Assembly: GCA_018970465.1 (NCBI GenBank) | Contig: JAGWWI010000005.1 | Span: forward strand, 1 to 45,504 | Origin: Patescibacteria group bacterium | Lineage (GTDB): Bacteria > Patescibacteriota > Minisyncoccia > Phycocordibacterales > Phycocordibacteraceae | Length of the DNA: 45,504 nucleotides | Reading direction: 5' to 3' | Shown here: positions 25,811 through 34,717 of the stretch, one piece after another | How the letters are laid out: each line of letters begins with the position of its first letter | Position numbering within the stretch: position 1 is the first letter of the stretch | Program-made: the position numbers and the translations under genes | Notes under the pieces: generated by a model | Told to the model about the DNA's origin: nothing | The model's database searches: none | The model's input: the letters and a program-made list of their open reading frames with translations, nothing else

Positions 25811-25840
25811 AAGCCCCGGCACGGGTGCCGGGGCTTCAGG
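25811..25840 (+). terminator. Rho-independent-like hairpin
   Basis: AAGCCCCGGCAc-ggg-TGCCGGGGCTT. Confidence 0.6.
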
Positions 25841-25866
25841 TTGGTGTGGGCTTTCAGCCCGCGACG

Positions 25867-26031
25867 CTACCTGCGGGCAGCCGGAGTGGGGCGGATTTGA
25901 TCGCCCGGCGCTCGCTTCCGACTCGCAGTGCCAGCCTGTTTTTTGCGGTGCTTGCGCACCGCGCGCTTCGTCTGTTTGGTCGCGGCGCGATTATTCGCGC
26001 GCCGCACAGGATCTTTCAATCGTCCGCTCAA
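25867..26031 (-). CDS. Small highly basic protein (54 aa, TTG start)
   Basis: Reverse strand taggaggaaacgTTG; MSGRLKDPVRRANNRAATKQTKRAVRKHRKKQAGTASRKRAPGDQIRPTPAARR. Confidence 0.45.
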   Translation of the reverse strand: MSGRLKDPVRRANNRAATKQTKRAVRKHRKKQAGTASRKRAPGDQIRPTPAARR

Positions 26032-26063
26032 CGTTTCCTCCTACTGCGAACCCTTCGACCTTA

Positions 26064-26633
26064 TCACGCACTCTTCATCTTTGGCAACTTGCTCACGTAG
26101 GGATTGTCTTTGATATAAAAACGCCAGGGGAGCTCGACCGCGCGAGTGATGCCGACGCGCGGGGCAGCCACGATCATTTCGTCGGCAATAGGGGGCGCGC
26201 CGAAGATACCGAAGTCGCGCGCGAGGGGAGCGCCGTTCTCGGTCTTGCCGATACCGAACGCCTCGGCGAAGCGGGCGGGGCCCGTCGCGAGCCGGCGCGC
26301 GTCCTCCACGCCGCGCCGCCGCCGCATCTCCTCGATCCCCGCGATCGGCTTGACCGCGCGGATGAGGACGGCGCCCGCACCCCTCGCATCGCAGGTGACG
26401 TTCGCGCACCAGTGCATGCCGTAGGTGAAGTAGATATACCAGCGGTCGACCGTCTCGCGCATCAGGCGCCCCTGCTCGCGCTTCTTGACCGCGTGACTCG
26501 CTTCGTCGAGGGCATACGCCTCCGTCTCGACGATCACTCCCGCGCACGCGCCCTTCTTCACCACCTTGCCGAGTAATCCCCGCGCGACCGTCACCGCGTC
26601 GTGGTCGAAGAATGCGTAGGGGAGTTGCTGCAT
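26064..26633 (-). CDS. 3-methyladenine DNA glycosylase (AAG/MPG family)
   Basis: VARGLLGKVVKK...GVIVETEAYALDEASHAVKKREQGRLMRETVDRWYIYFTYGMHWCANVTC...VLIRAVKP. Confidence 0.9.
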   Translation of the reverse strand: MQQLPYAFFDHDAVTVARGLLGKVVKKGACAGVIVETEAYALDEASHAVKKREQGRLMRETVDRWYIYFTYGMHWCANVTCDARGAGAVLIRAVKPIAGIEEMRRRRGVEDARRLATGPARFAEAFGIGKTENGAPLARDFGIFGAPPIADEMIVAAPRVGITRAVELPWRFYIKDNPYVSKLPKMKSA

Positions 26634-26677
26634 GCCGAGAAGTATACAGAAACGCGAGCGCCGTGAGGCGCCCGCAT

Positions 26678-27316
26678 TTATCCTGCAGGATAGACGTGAT
26701 GGTCCAGGGCCGCACCCCAGCGAAGCGTTGAGGGTGGAGCACGGAAGGTCCTGACGACGCGATGAGAGAAGCCACGGAAGTCTATGACTGGATCCGGCAC
26801 GGGCGGGCCAGAATCGAACTTCACCACCTGGACGATCGCGCCCGGCGGAACGAACGGCGTCTTCTCTCGCCACGCGTCGATGGCGAGCGTCGATACAGAC
26901 TCGCTCGTGGTGCCCTCTGCGTCGCTTGCGGCGATAATCAGCAGGCGCCGCTCTAGTGAGGGATCGCTTGCTTGGATTCGCTCAACGATCCTGCCTGCGC
27001 GACAGGAGTCGTTGATGAGGATGAGCGGAGCCGAAGCGGCCTGCAAAAGTTTAACCAGCCGGGAGTAGCGCAGGAGCTCCCATTCATCAAGGGCCCACCC
27101 GTGGTCGCCTCCGTGGCCTGTGTATATCAGCAGGTGTACGGATGCGGGTGTATTCAAGAAACCCGCAATCAGCTTCTCAGTAGCTGTTACGCCGGCATAG
27201 CAAGCGCGAACGATTTTGATGTGGTGTACGTTGACCGATCGCAGGGCTCGTTTGGTACGGAGGGCTTCCTGTGCGAACTGCCGAGCATTGCCGACAATGA
27301 TGAGTGCGGGAATCAT
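26678..27316 (-). CDS. Caspase-like (C14/metacaspase-type) peptidase domain protein
   Basis: MIPALIIVGNARQFA...VHLLIYTGHGGDHGWALDEW (His motif) and APLILINDSCRAGRIVERI (Cys motif). Confidence 0.75.
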   Translation of the reverse strand: MIPALIIVGNARQFAQEALRTKRALRSVNVHHIKIVRACYAGVTATEKLIAGFLNTPASVHLLIYTGHGGDHGWALDEWELLRYSRLVKLLQAASAPLILINDSCRAGRIVERIQASDPSLERRLLIIAASDAEGTTSESVSTLAIDAWREKTPFVPPGAIVQVVKFDSGPPVPDPVIDFRGFSHRVVRTFRAPPSTLRWGAALDHHVYPAG

Positions 27317-27395
27317 GTCTCGCCCCTGTGTTGTCCGCGGTGACAATACTCCGAACCTCAAAAAATGACAAAGCCGCCCGAAGGCGGCTGTCATC

Positions 27396-27817
27396 TGGTG
27401 GAGGCGGGGGGAATCGAACCCCCGTCCGAATCTGGCAAAGAGAGCGCTTCTACGACGCGTAGTCTTGATTAGAGTCTGATTGCCGGTGGGAGAATCAAGA
27501 CGAAATCACTCGGCAACGAGCCCGAAGGTTCGAGCGGGCGAGTGGGCACTCGCTACTCTAGCTCACAGGAGATTCCGCCCGTGCTGGCGCTGTGAGCGCC
27601 GGGACAGCACGGACGTCGCTCACGCGAGGCGAGGCTTAGCCTCGAGCCGTCGCGTAAGCGAACGCGAGATCGCCGACCGTACCGAAGTACGGCGAGCGAA
27701 CTGCGCCTGCAACAGATTTGTTGGCAGGTTTGGTGCCAGAGCGGATTAGAGTGTCGCTTAGGCGTGCACTGCGTCGCGCATCTCTCAATGTGCAGACCGT
27801 CAAAGCCGGTCACCCCC
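27396..27817 (-). ncRNA. ssrA: tmRNA
   Basis: Reverse strand 5' GGGGGTGACCGGCTTTGACGGTCTGCACATTGAGAG, 3' GGACGGGGGTTCGATTCCCCCCGCCTCCACCA; acceptor GGGGGTG pairs CGCCTCC; adjacent smpB. Confidence 0.95.
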
Positions 27818-27876
27818 GAAGAGCAGAGAAGCGTAGATCGTAAAAGAGGCTTCCATGCTCGTCGGGATCGATCGGG

Positions 27877-28320
27877 CTACTTATTCTTGACGAGGCGGGC
27901 GGTCTCGCGCGCGGCGTCGCGCTTCTTGAGGTCTTCGCGGCGGTCGACCTCGGTCTTGCCGCGGACGATCGCGACCTTCGCCTTCACGTTCCGTCCGCTA
28001 GTATATACCTCAAGCGGGACGATTGTCAACCCTTTCTTCGACTCTGCATCGGCGAGCTCGGCGATCTCTTTCTTCGTGAGGAGCAGGCGGCGCGTGCGCG
28101 CGGGGTCGTAGTCCTTCGCCGCGTTCGCCGGCTGGTAGGGCGGGACGCTCATCCCGAGGATGAACGCCTCGCCGCCGCGCACGACGACCCGGGCGCCCTC
28201 CAGGGAGCCCTGCTTCGCGCGGAGCGCCTTCACCTCCGCGCCCGAGAGCTCGACTCCGGCCGCGTAGGTCTCGACGGGCGCATACTTGAGCCGCGCCTTC
28301 TTATATTCGAGGAGGGTCAT
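27877..28320 (-). CDS. smpB: SsrA-binding protein SmpB
   Basis: VETYAAGVELSGAEVKALRAKQGSLEGARVVVRGGEAFILGMSVPPYQPANAAKDYDPARTRRLLLTKKEI. Confidence 0.95.
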   Translation of the reverse strand: MTLLEYKKARLKYAPVETYAAGVELSGAEVKALRAKQGSLEGARVVVRGGEAFILGMSVPPYQPANAAKDYDPARTRRLLLTKKEIAELADAESKKGLTIVPLEVYTSGRNVKAKVAIVRGKTEVDRREDLKKRDAARETARLVKNK

Positions 28321-28428
28321 GCGGCGACTATAGCATTTGGCGGCCAGCGCGCGGGCGCGGCCCCGTGTTCATGCGAACTTGCGGCTCGGGTAGGAAAATG
28401 GAGCGTGGTTCGTTATACTCCTACACAT

Positions 28429-30417
28429 ATGTTCGCCTTCGCCGCTAGCGACAAGAGCAAGAAGCCCGGGCCGCGCCGCCCGGGCGGCGGCTCGGGCGGC
28501 GGCAAGAAGCCCGCGGGCGGTTCCTTCTTCAAGAACCCCTTCGGCCGGGGCTCCTTCGTGGGGAACCTCGTGCTCACCATCCTCATCTTCCTCTTCCTCA
28601 TGAGCGGGTACTCGCTCTTCGCGGGGCTCTTCACCCAGGTCCCGACGATCCCGCTCTCCGAGGTTGCGGCCGACGTCGCGGCAGGGAAGGTCTCGGCGAT
28701 CACCGTCTCAGGCGACTCGCTCGATCTCGCCTACGCCGACGGCGCGCACAAAGCTTCCGCCAAGGACCCCGCCGCCGCGCTCCCAGAGCAGCTTACGACC
28801 TACGGCGTCACGCCCGACGAGCTCCAGAAGGTCGCGATCACGGTCGAAGGGCAGTCGGGCTTCGCGTACTGGTTCGGGCTCCTCGGGCCGTCCTTGCTCA
28901 CGCTCGTGTTCATCATCGCGCTCGTGTGGTTCTTCACCCGTCAGATCCGCGGCGCGGGGATGCAGGCGTTCTCCTTCGGCCAGTCGCGCGCCCGGCTCGT
29001 GGAGCCCACCGACACCACGCAGCGCGTCACCTTCGCCGAGGTCGCGGGCGCGCGCGAAGCGAAGGAGGAGCTGATGGAGATCGTCGACTTCTTGAAGAAC
29101 CCGAAGAAGTTCCTCGATATCGGCGCGCGGATCCCGAAGGGCATCATCCTCATGGGCGCGCCAGGGACCGGGAAGACCTTGCTCGCCCGCGCGGTCGCGG
29201 GCGAAGCAGGCGTGCCGTTCTTCTCGATCTCGGGCAGCGAGTTCGTCGAGATGTTCGTCGGCGTGGGAGCTTCAAGGGTGCGCGACCTCTTCGACATGGC
29301 CAAGAAGGCGGCGCCCGCGATCATCTTCGTCGACGAGATCGACGCGGTGGGGCGGGTGCGGGGCGGGGGCGTAGGCGGGGGCAACGACGAGCGCGAGCAG
29401 ACGTTGAACCAGATCCTCGTCGAGATGGACGGCTTCGAGCCCACCGAGAAGGTGATCGTCATGGCCGCGACCAACCGGCCCGACGTCCTCGACCCGGCGC
29501 TCCTGCGGCCCGGGCGCTTCGACCGGCGCGTCGTGATCGACCTCCCAGACAGGCGCGACCGCGAGGAGATCCTCTCTATCCACGCGCGCAAGAAGCCCCT
29601 CGGGCCCGACGTGAAGCTCTCGGTCATCGCCGAGCGCACGCCCGGCTTCTCGGGCGCGGAGCTCTACTCCCTCATGAACGAGGGCGCGATCCTCGCCGCC
29701 CGCGAGAACCGCAAGGAGATCACGCAGTATGACCTCATCCGCTCGATCGAGAAGGTGATGCTCGGGCCGGAGCGCAAATCGCATTTGCTTACGAAAAAAG
29801 AGAAGGAGCTGACCGCCTACCACGAGGCCGGCCACGCGCTCGTCTCCTCCGTCCTCCCCTATGCTGACCCGGTGCACAAGATCTCGATCATCAGCCGCGG
29901 CCGCGCCGCGGGCTACACCCTGAAGCTCCCGTTCGAGGACAAGAAGATGCAATCGAGGAAGCAATTCTTGGACGACATCGCCGCGACCCTAGGCGGCTAC
30001 GTCGCCGAGGAGATGCTCTTCGACGACCTCTCGACGGGGCCCAGCAACGACCTCGCTGTCATCACCGGCCTCGCGCGTGACATGGTGATGCGCTACGGGA
30101 TGAGCGAAGCCTTGGGCCCCATCTCCTTCGGCGAGCGCGAATTGCTCGGCAAGGAGACGTACTCCGAGGAGGTCGCGGCGAAGATCGACGCGGAGGTCGC
30201 GAAGATCATCGCGGAGGCGAAGGCGCGCGCCGAGCGGGTGCTCGCGGATCATCGCGCTGCGCTCGACACGATCGCGAAGGCCCTCATCGAGCACGAGACC
30301 ATCGAGCGCGAGGAGTTCGAGAAGCTCCTCGTCGCGAGCGGTATCACCCCCAAGACGAACGAAGACGAGCTCGTCTCGGTGACCCCCGACATCCCCCCGA
30401 TCGAGCGGAATCCGTAG
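28429..30417 (+). CDS. ftsH: ATP-dependent zinc metalloprotease FtsH
   Basis: [46 protein letters not shown]...[12 protein letters not shown]. Confidence 0.96.
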   Translation: MFAFAASDKSKKPGPRRPGGGSGGGKKPAGGSFFKNPFGRGSFVGNLVLTILIFLFLMSGYSLFAGLFTQVPTIPLSEVAADVAAGKVSAITVSGDSLDLAYADGAHKASAKDPAAALPEQLTTYGVTPDELQKVAITVEGQSGFAYWFGLLGPSLLTLVFIIALVWFFTRQIRGAGMQAFSFGQSRARLVEPTDTTQRVTFAEVAGAREAKEELMEIVDFLKNPKKFLDIGARIPKGIILMGAPGTGKTLLARAVAGEAGVPFFSISGSEFVEMFVGVGASRVRDLFDMAKKAAPAIIFVDEIDAVGRVRGGGVGGGNDEREQTLNQILVEMDGFEPTEKVIVMAATNRPDVLDPALLRPGRFDRRVVIDLPDRRDREEILSIHARKKPLGPDVKLSVIAERTPGFSGAELYSLMNEGAILAARENRKEITQYDLIRSIEKVMLGPERKSHLLTKKEKELTAYHEAGHALVSSVLPYADPVHKISIISRGRAAGYTLKLPFEDKKMQSRKQFLDDIAATLGGYVAEEMLFDDLSTGPSNDLAVITGLARDMVMRYGMSEALGPISFGERELLGKETYSEEVAAKIDAEVAKIIAEAKARAERVLADHRAALDTIAKALIEHETIEREEFEKLLVASGITPKTNEDELVSVTPDIPPIERNP

Positions 30418-30465
30418 CTTTGAAACGTGTCAGCCCCCGGCAAGCCGGGGGCTGTGGAGAATCGT

Positions 30466-31644
30466 TCAGGCGGCGAGCGGGAGCCGTTCGGAGTTGTAGG
30501 GCATGACCGAATCGGCAAAGAGCGGAATCGCCTGCGCGCCCTGGCTCTGGTAGAGCCCCGGCACGTACCAGTCCTGCTCGCGGATGATCGTGTGCGAGCG
30601 CGGAGTCGGGTCGAGCTCGTACCAGACTATCGGCCGCCGGCACTGGAAGTCGAGGAACTTCTCGAACCAGCTGGGCCCGCCGTGGAGGCGGAACAGGTGG
30701 AAGTACACGTACAGCCCGACCGGCCCGCTGAAGACGCCTCCCGAGCAGCCGCGCGGCCTGCTCTTGGCGGTGATGTCGTGGATCGCGTTGTCCTTGCCGG
30801 CCATGCCGAGGCCGTCCATCAAGAAGGCGATCAGCGCGAGCCGGTCCTCCTCGTCCCCGAGGATGGGGATGGAGAAATTGACCGGATTCATCCCGCCGGC
30901 GAACAGCGCGGTGCTGTTCCAGATGGCGTATTGCGGAGCTATCGTCGCATCGACGAGTCGATCCTCCGCCTGCCACAGGCGGACCGCCTCGACCATCGGC
31001 TTCTTCGAGAGGTGTTCGATGGTGACCCGGAGGCCGGGGAATGTCCGGAGAATCCTGTCCACGACCGCTATGGAGAGGGGCTCGCGGAGGCGATCGGCAA
31101 TCAACTCGCCCACCGAGTCGAGCACCATCTCGCTGTGGAGGAGTAACCACATGCGAAGCTTCTCCATCCGTTCGAGTATCGGAAAGATGGACTCGATGTA
31201 GCGGAAGTCGATGCCCCACTCGCTCTCGGTCGTGCCGTTCTTGGGATACCCCTTGCCCATCCGCCATGCGCCGAGATGGTAGCCCTCTTCGACGAGGTCT
31301 GGATGCATGCCCGGCTCGATGAAGAACGGCGTCTCGAGCTGGAAGTTCGGGTTGGTGGGCAAAGCGAGATCTAAGACGCGGTCGCGATACCGGAGGGATC
31401 GTTGGGGCAGGAAGAGGCGGTGCTTGCCGAGATTCGGCATCCCGATCGCCCAGTCGTAGATTTTCGCAGTTTCCGTCACGGCGATGTCGAAGAGGCCTGG
31501 CTGCGTGATAGGGCAGCGCAGGTGGTCGTGCAGTTCGTGAAGCGAGAAGGGGATGAGCCACCCGCCGAGCGCTTCGTCGAAGCCGGCGTATGCCCATGGC
31601 TTGGCGCGGGCAGCCGCAAGGTCGAGCGCATATCGCAGAGCCAT
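30466..31644 (-). CDS. pyrC: Dihydroorotase-like protein
   Basis: LRVTIEHLSKKPMVEAVR...VDATIAPQYAIWNSTALFAGGMNPVNFSIPILGDEEDRLALIAFLMDG; neighbour of pyrD. Confidence 0.7.
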   Translation of the reverse strand: MALRYALDLAAARAKPWAYAGFDEALGGWLIPFSLHELHDHLRCPITQPGLFDIAVTETAKIYDWAIGMPNLGKHRLFLPQRSLRYRDRVLDLALPTNPNFQLETPFFIEPGMHPDLVEEGYHLGAWRMGKGYPKNGTTESEWGIDFRYIESIFPILERMEKLRMWLLLHSEMVLDSVGELIADRLREPLSIAVVDRILRTFPGLRVTIEHLSKKPMVEAVRLWQAEDRLVDATIAPQYAIWNSTALFAGGMNPVNFSIPILGDEEDRLALIAFLMDGLGMAGKDNAIHDITAKSRPRGCSGGVFSGPVGLYVYFHLFRLHGGPSWFEKFLDFQCRRPIVWYELDPTPRSHTIIREQDWYVPGLYQSQGAQAIPLFADSVMPYNSERLPLAA

Positions 31645-31775
31645 CGTCTGTGTCCTCCTGTGTTTGCTATGTTCCGCGCCGACTCTACCACGAATCCCGC
31701 CCGCCGCTACGGGCGATGGGAATGCGAGAACCCCGCCCTGGTGGGGGCGGGGTCAGCAGTGAGCCAGACAGACGC

Positions 31776-32837
31776 TCAGCAGGCGCGCCGAATCTGGCGG
31801 ATGAGCTTCGGGCCCTTGAAGACGAAGCCGGTCAGGACCTCGATGAGATCGGCAACATCGAGCGCGCGGGCAGCCTTGTCTGCCGAGTCGATGCCGCCCA
31901 CGTGGATGAGCGAGAGGCGCGGCGCATGTCGCCTCGTGTGCATGCAAAGCGTGAGCGTGCGATCGAAGAGCCAGTCACCGCCGCTCTTGCCGCCTGTTTC
32001 GGCATAAACGCCGGTGACCGGCTGGGAGAACATGGCGGTGGAGGTTGTCGTGTTGCCGATGACGATCCCATCGATCCCGACCTCTATCCCTGCGTCGAGG
32101 AGGTCATCGAGCTCCTGGATAGACAGATCCGGTGCGACTTTGACCAGTAGCGGGAGCCACGACAAGTCGTCGCTCGCGCTCAGCTCCGAGTCACGCCGCT
32201 CGACGATGTGCCTGAGCAGGTCCCGAATCAAGGACCGCTTCTGCAAATCGCGCAGACCCGGCGTGTTGGGCGAGCTCACGTTCACGACGGCGAAGTCGGG
32301 CTGCATCGCGACGCCTTCGGCAAGCACCGCCTCATAGTCTTCGTGAGCGCGGTCGTCTGGTGTCTCCTTATTTTTCCCGAGCGATAAGCCGATCGGCATC
32401 CGGACGTGCGAACGCAAGGGGGCCACGTTCTCGTTCACTTTCCCGATACCCTGGCTGTTGAAGCCCATGCGATTGATGAGCATCTCTTCAGGGTCGAGGC
32501 GAAAGAGGCGTGGGCGCGGATTGCCCAGCTGCGGTCGCGGCGTCACCGTTCCGATTTCGGCGAAGCCGAAGCCGATAGCTTCCCAGAAGGGCAACCCAAC
32601 GCCTTCTTTGTCGAGACCCGCCGCTAACCCGATCGGCGTAGGGAAACTGAGGTCGAAGACCGTGCGCGGCTTCGCTCTGCTCACTGTCTCGGTAACGAAC
32701 TTGAGCAGTGGCATGAGCCCGGGCATTCCCTCTAGCCGCTGGATAAGTCCGAGTGCGATTTCATGTATGCACTCATCGTCACGATACAGTCGGCCGTGTG
32801 CCGTGAGCCACGGTAGCACGATGTTTTCGTAGAGCAT
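31776..32837 (-). CDS. pyrD: Dihydroorotate dehydrogenase (class 2)
   Basis: NPIGLAAGLDKEG-like segment, FGFAEIGTVTPRPQLGNPRPRLFRL, NRMGFNSQG, NVSSPNTPGLRDLQ. Confidence 0.92.
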   Translation of the reverse strand: MLYENIVLPWLTAHGRLYRDDECIHEIALGLIQRLEGMPGLMPLLKFVTETVSRAKPRTVFDLSFPTPIGLAAGLDKEGVGLPFWEAIGFGFAEIGTVTPRPQLGNPRPRLFRLDPEEMLINRMGFNSQGIGKVNENVAPLRSHVRMPIGLSLGKNKETPDDRAHEDYEAVLAEGVAMQPDFAVVNVSSPNTPGLRDLQKRSLIRDLLRHIVERRDSELSASDDLSWLPLLVKVAPDLSIQELDDLLDAGIEVGIDGIVIGNTTTSTAMFSQPVTGVYAETGGKSGGDWLFDRTLTLCMHTRRHAPRLSLIHVGGIDSADKAARALDVADLIEVLTGFVFKGPKLIRQIRRAC

Positions 32838-32908
32838 GGCAGTACCCCATGTAGTGTCCGCCCCCGACCATAGCATGGAGGGCGCTTTTCCGATACAGTT
32901 TCCGTACC

Positions 32909-32950
32909 CGCCTCTAGCTCAATGGTTAGAGCACCGAGCTTACGGGCGAG
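32909..32950 (+). pseudogene. Truncated tRNA 5'-half (D-arm plus partial anticodon arm)
   Basis: cgcctctagctcaatggttagagcaccgagcttacgggcgag; no matching anticodon 3' stem or T-arm before the next tRNA. Confidence 0.5.
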
Positions 32951-32963
32951 TGAACGAGTCAAA

Positions 32964-33037
32964 GGGCATGTAGCTCAGCTGGTTAGAGCTCCGAGCTTAT
33001 ACCTCGGCGGTCCCTGGTTCGAATCCAGGCATGCCCA
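32964..33037 (+). tRNA. tRNA-Ile(UAU)
   Basis: gggcatgtagctcagctggttagagctccgagcttatacctcggcggtccctggttcgaatccaggcatgccca; anticodon loop cttatac gives TAT. Confidence 0.88.
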
Positions 33038-33128
33038 CACACATCGCAGACTATTCACAGCGCCGGAGAAGCTGCGGAGCCGGGGCAGGCTAGGATGGGG
33101 AGGTACTCCTAATACCGATACCTTATTT

Positions 33129-34319
33129 ATGGCTTTCTCCGCAGGCGTTGGCACGAGCCGCGCGCTCCAAGACTCAAAGACCGCGGGCCACGACGCGGCC
33201 GCTAAGGCGCTCGCCGCTTCGGGCGCGGCCGCCGCAGGGCTCGCCGTCGTCGTCGCTTCGCCCAAATACGACCAGGCCGCGATGCTCCAGGGCGTCGCCG
33301 AGGCCCTGCCCGGCGCGCGGATCGTCGGGTGCACCTCAGCAGGCGCGATTACCGAGAACGGCGTCGAGGAGCAGGCGGTCTCCGTCTTGGCGCTCGCGGG
33401 CGAGGCGGGCGCGTTCGTCCCCGTCAAGGTTGAGGGGATCGGCAAGGACATGCGCGGCGCCGGGAAGCGCTTCGGCGAAGCCCTCAAGGCCGCAGGCGGG
33501 GAGATGAAGCTCGCGCTCATCTTCTCGGATGCGCTCGCAGGGAACGGCACCGAGCTCGTGCGCGGCATCCTCGAGGTGATGGGCGGCAGCTTCCCGATCG
33601 CGGGCGGCGCCGCGGGCGACGACATGGCCTTCAAGAAGACGGAGCAGTATTTCGACACGGAGGTATTGACCGATGCGGTGGTGGGCTTCGGCCTCGCGGG
33701 CGATGTCCAGGTCGCCGTCGGCGCCGACCACGGCTGGCAGCCCTTGGGCGACGCGCACACGGTCACGAAGGCAGAAGGGACGAAGCTCATCGAACTCGAC
33801 GGCAAGCCTGCCTTCTCGATCTATCAGGACTACTTCGGCGATCGGGCGAACGACTTCAAGCAGGCCTTGTCGCTCCAGGCGGTGACCTACCCCCTCGGCA
33901 TGAAGTCGCCGGGCGCCGAGGGGGTGATGATCCGCGTGCCGCTCGCGGTCGGCGAGGACGGCTCGATCACCTGCGGCGCGGAGGTCCTCGAGGGGAGCCA
34001 GATCTTCCTCATGATCGGGACCTTGACGAGCGCGATGGACGCGGCGAAGGCGACCGCCGAGAAGCTCGTCGAGCGCGTGGTAGACGCCAAGCCGCGCGTC
34101 GTCTTCGTCTCCGACTGCATCGCGCGCAAGATCCTCTTCGGCGAGCACGCGGCCGACGAGGTCACGCTCTTGAAGAGTATCGGCGGGCCGAAGTCGGTCA
34201 TCTTCGGCCTCTACACCTACGGCCAGATCGCGACCCTCGACCCGGCCCCGAAAGACATCAACACCTGCGACCCGGGCTTCTACGAGCAGTCGATCTCGAT
34301 CACCGTCTTCGGGTCGTAA
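33129..34319 (+). CDS. FIST sensory domain protein
   Basis: FSAGVGTSRALQDSKTAGHDAAAKAL...GARIVGCTSAGAIT...FSIYQDYFGD...FVSDCIARKILFG. Confidence 0.85.
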   Translation: MAFSAGVGTSRALQDSKTAGHDAAAKALAASGAAAAGLAVVVASPKYDQAAMLQGVAEALPGARIVGCTSAGAITENGVEEQAVSVLALAGEAGAFVPVKVEGIGKDMRGAGKRFGEALKAAGGEMKLALIFSDALAGNGTELVRGILEVMGGSFPIAGGAAGDDMAFKKTEQYFDTEVLTDAVVGFGLAGDVQVAVGADHGWQPLGDAHTVTKAEGTKLIELDGKPAFSIYQDYFGDRANDFKQALSLQAVTYPLGMKSPGAEGVMIRVPLAVGEDGSITCGAEVLEGSQIFLMIGTLTSAMDAAKATAEKLVERVVDAKPRVVFVSDCIARKILFGEHAADEVTLLKSIGGPKSVIFGLYTYGQIATLDPAPKDINTCDPGFYEQSISITVFGS

Positions 34320-34324
34320 TCACC

Positions 34325-34717
34325 ATGGCAGACGCACCGGAGAAGCAGGGCGCCATCCTCCTCGTCGAAGACGATGACTTCCTCCGCGACATCCTCGCGG
34401 GCGAGCTCGCTAAGGAGGGCTTCGCGGTCGCGGTCGCCCCTGACGGCGAGAAGGCGCTCGCCGCCGCCTCGGCGCATGTCCCTGACCTCATCCTTCTCGA
34501 CCTCGTCCTCCCCGGCATGAGCGGCTTCGAGCTCATCGCCAAGCTGCGCCAGCAGGAGGCGACGGCGAAGGTGCCGTTCATGGTCCTCTCGAATTCGGCG
34601 GAGCGGGAGAATAAGCAGGAGAGCGTCTCGCTCGGCGCCGTCGGGTACCTCGTGAAGGCCGAGTCTACGCCGCCCGAGATCGTCGACGCGATCAAGGCGT
34701 GGTTCGCCGCGCGATGA
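34325..34717 (+). CDS. CheY-like response regulator
   Basis: ILLVEDDDFLRDILAGELAKEGF...PDLILLDLVLPGMSGFELI...YLVKAE. Confidence 0.93.
   Translation: MADAPEKQGAILLVEDDDFLRDILAGELAKEGFAVAVAPDGEKALAAASAHVPDLILLDLVLPGMSGFELIAKLRQQEATAKVPFMVLSNSAERENKQESVSLGAVGYLVKAESTPPEIVDAIKAWFAAR

Noticed and set aside
27480-27813. ORFs at 27480-27749 (+) and 27553-27813 (-)
   Set aside because: Both overlap the tmRNA gene; not protein coding.
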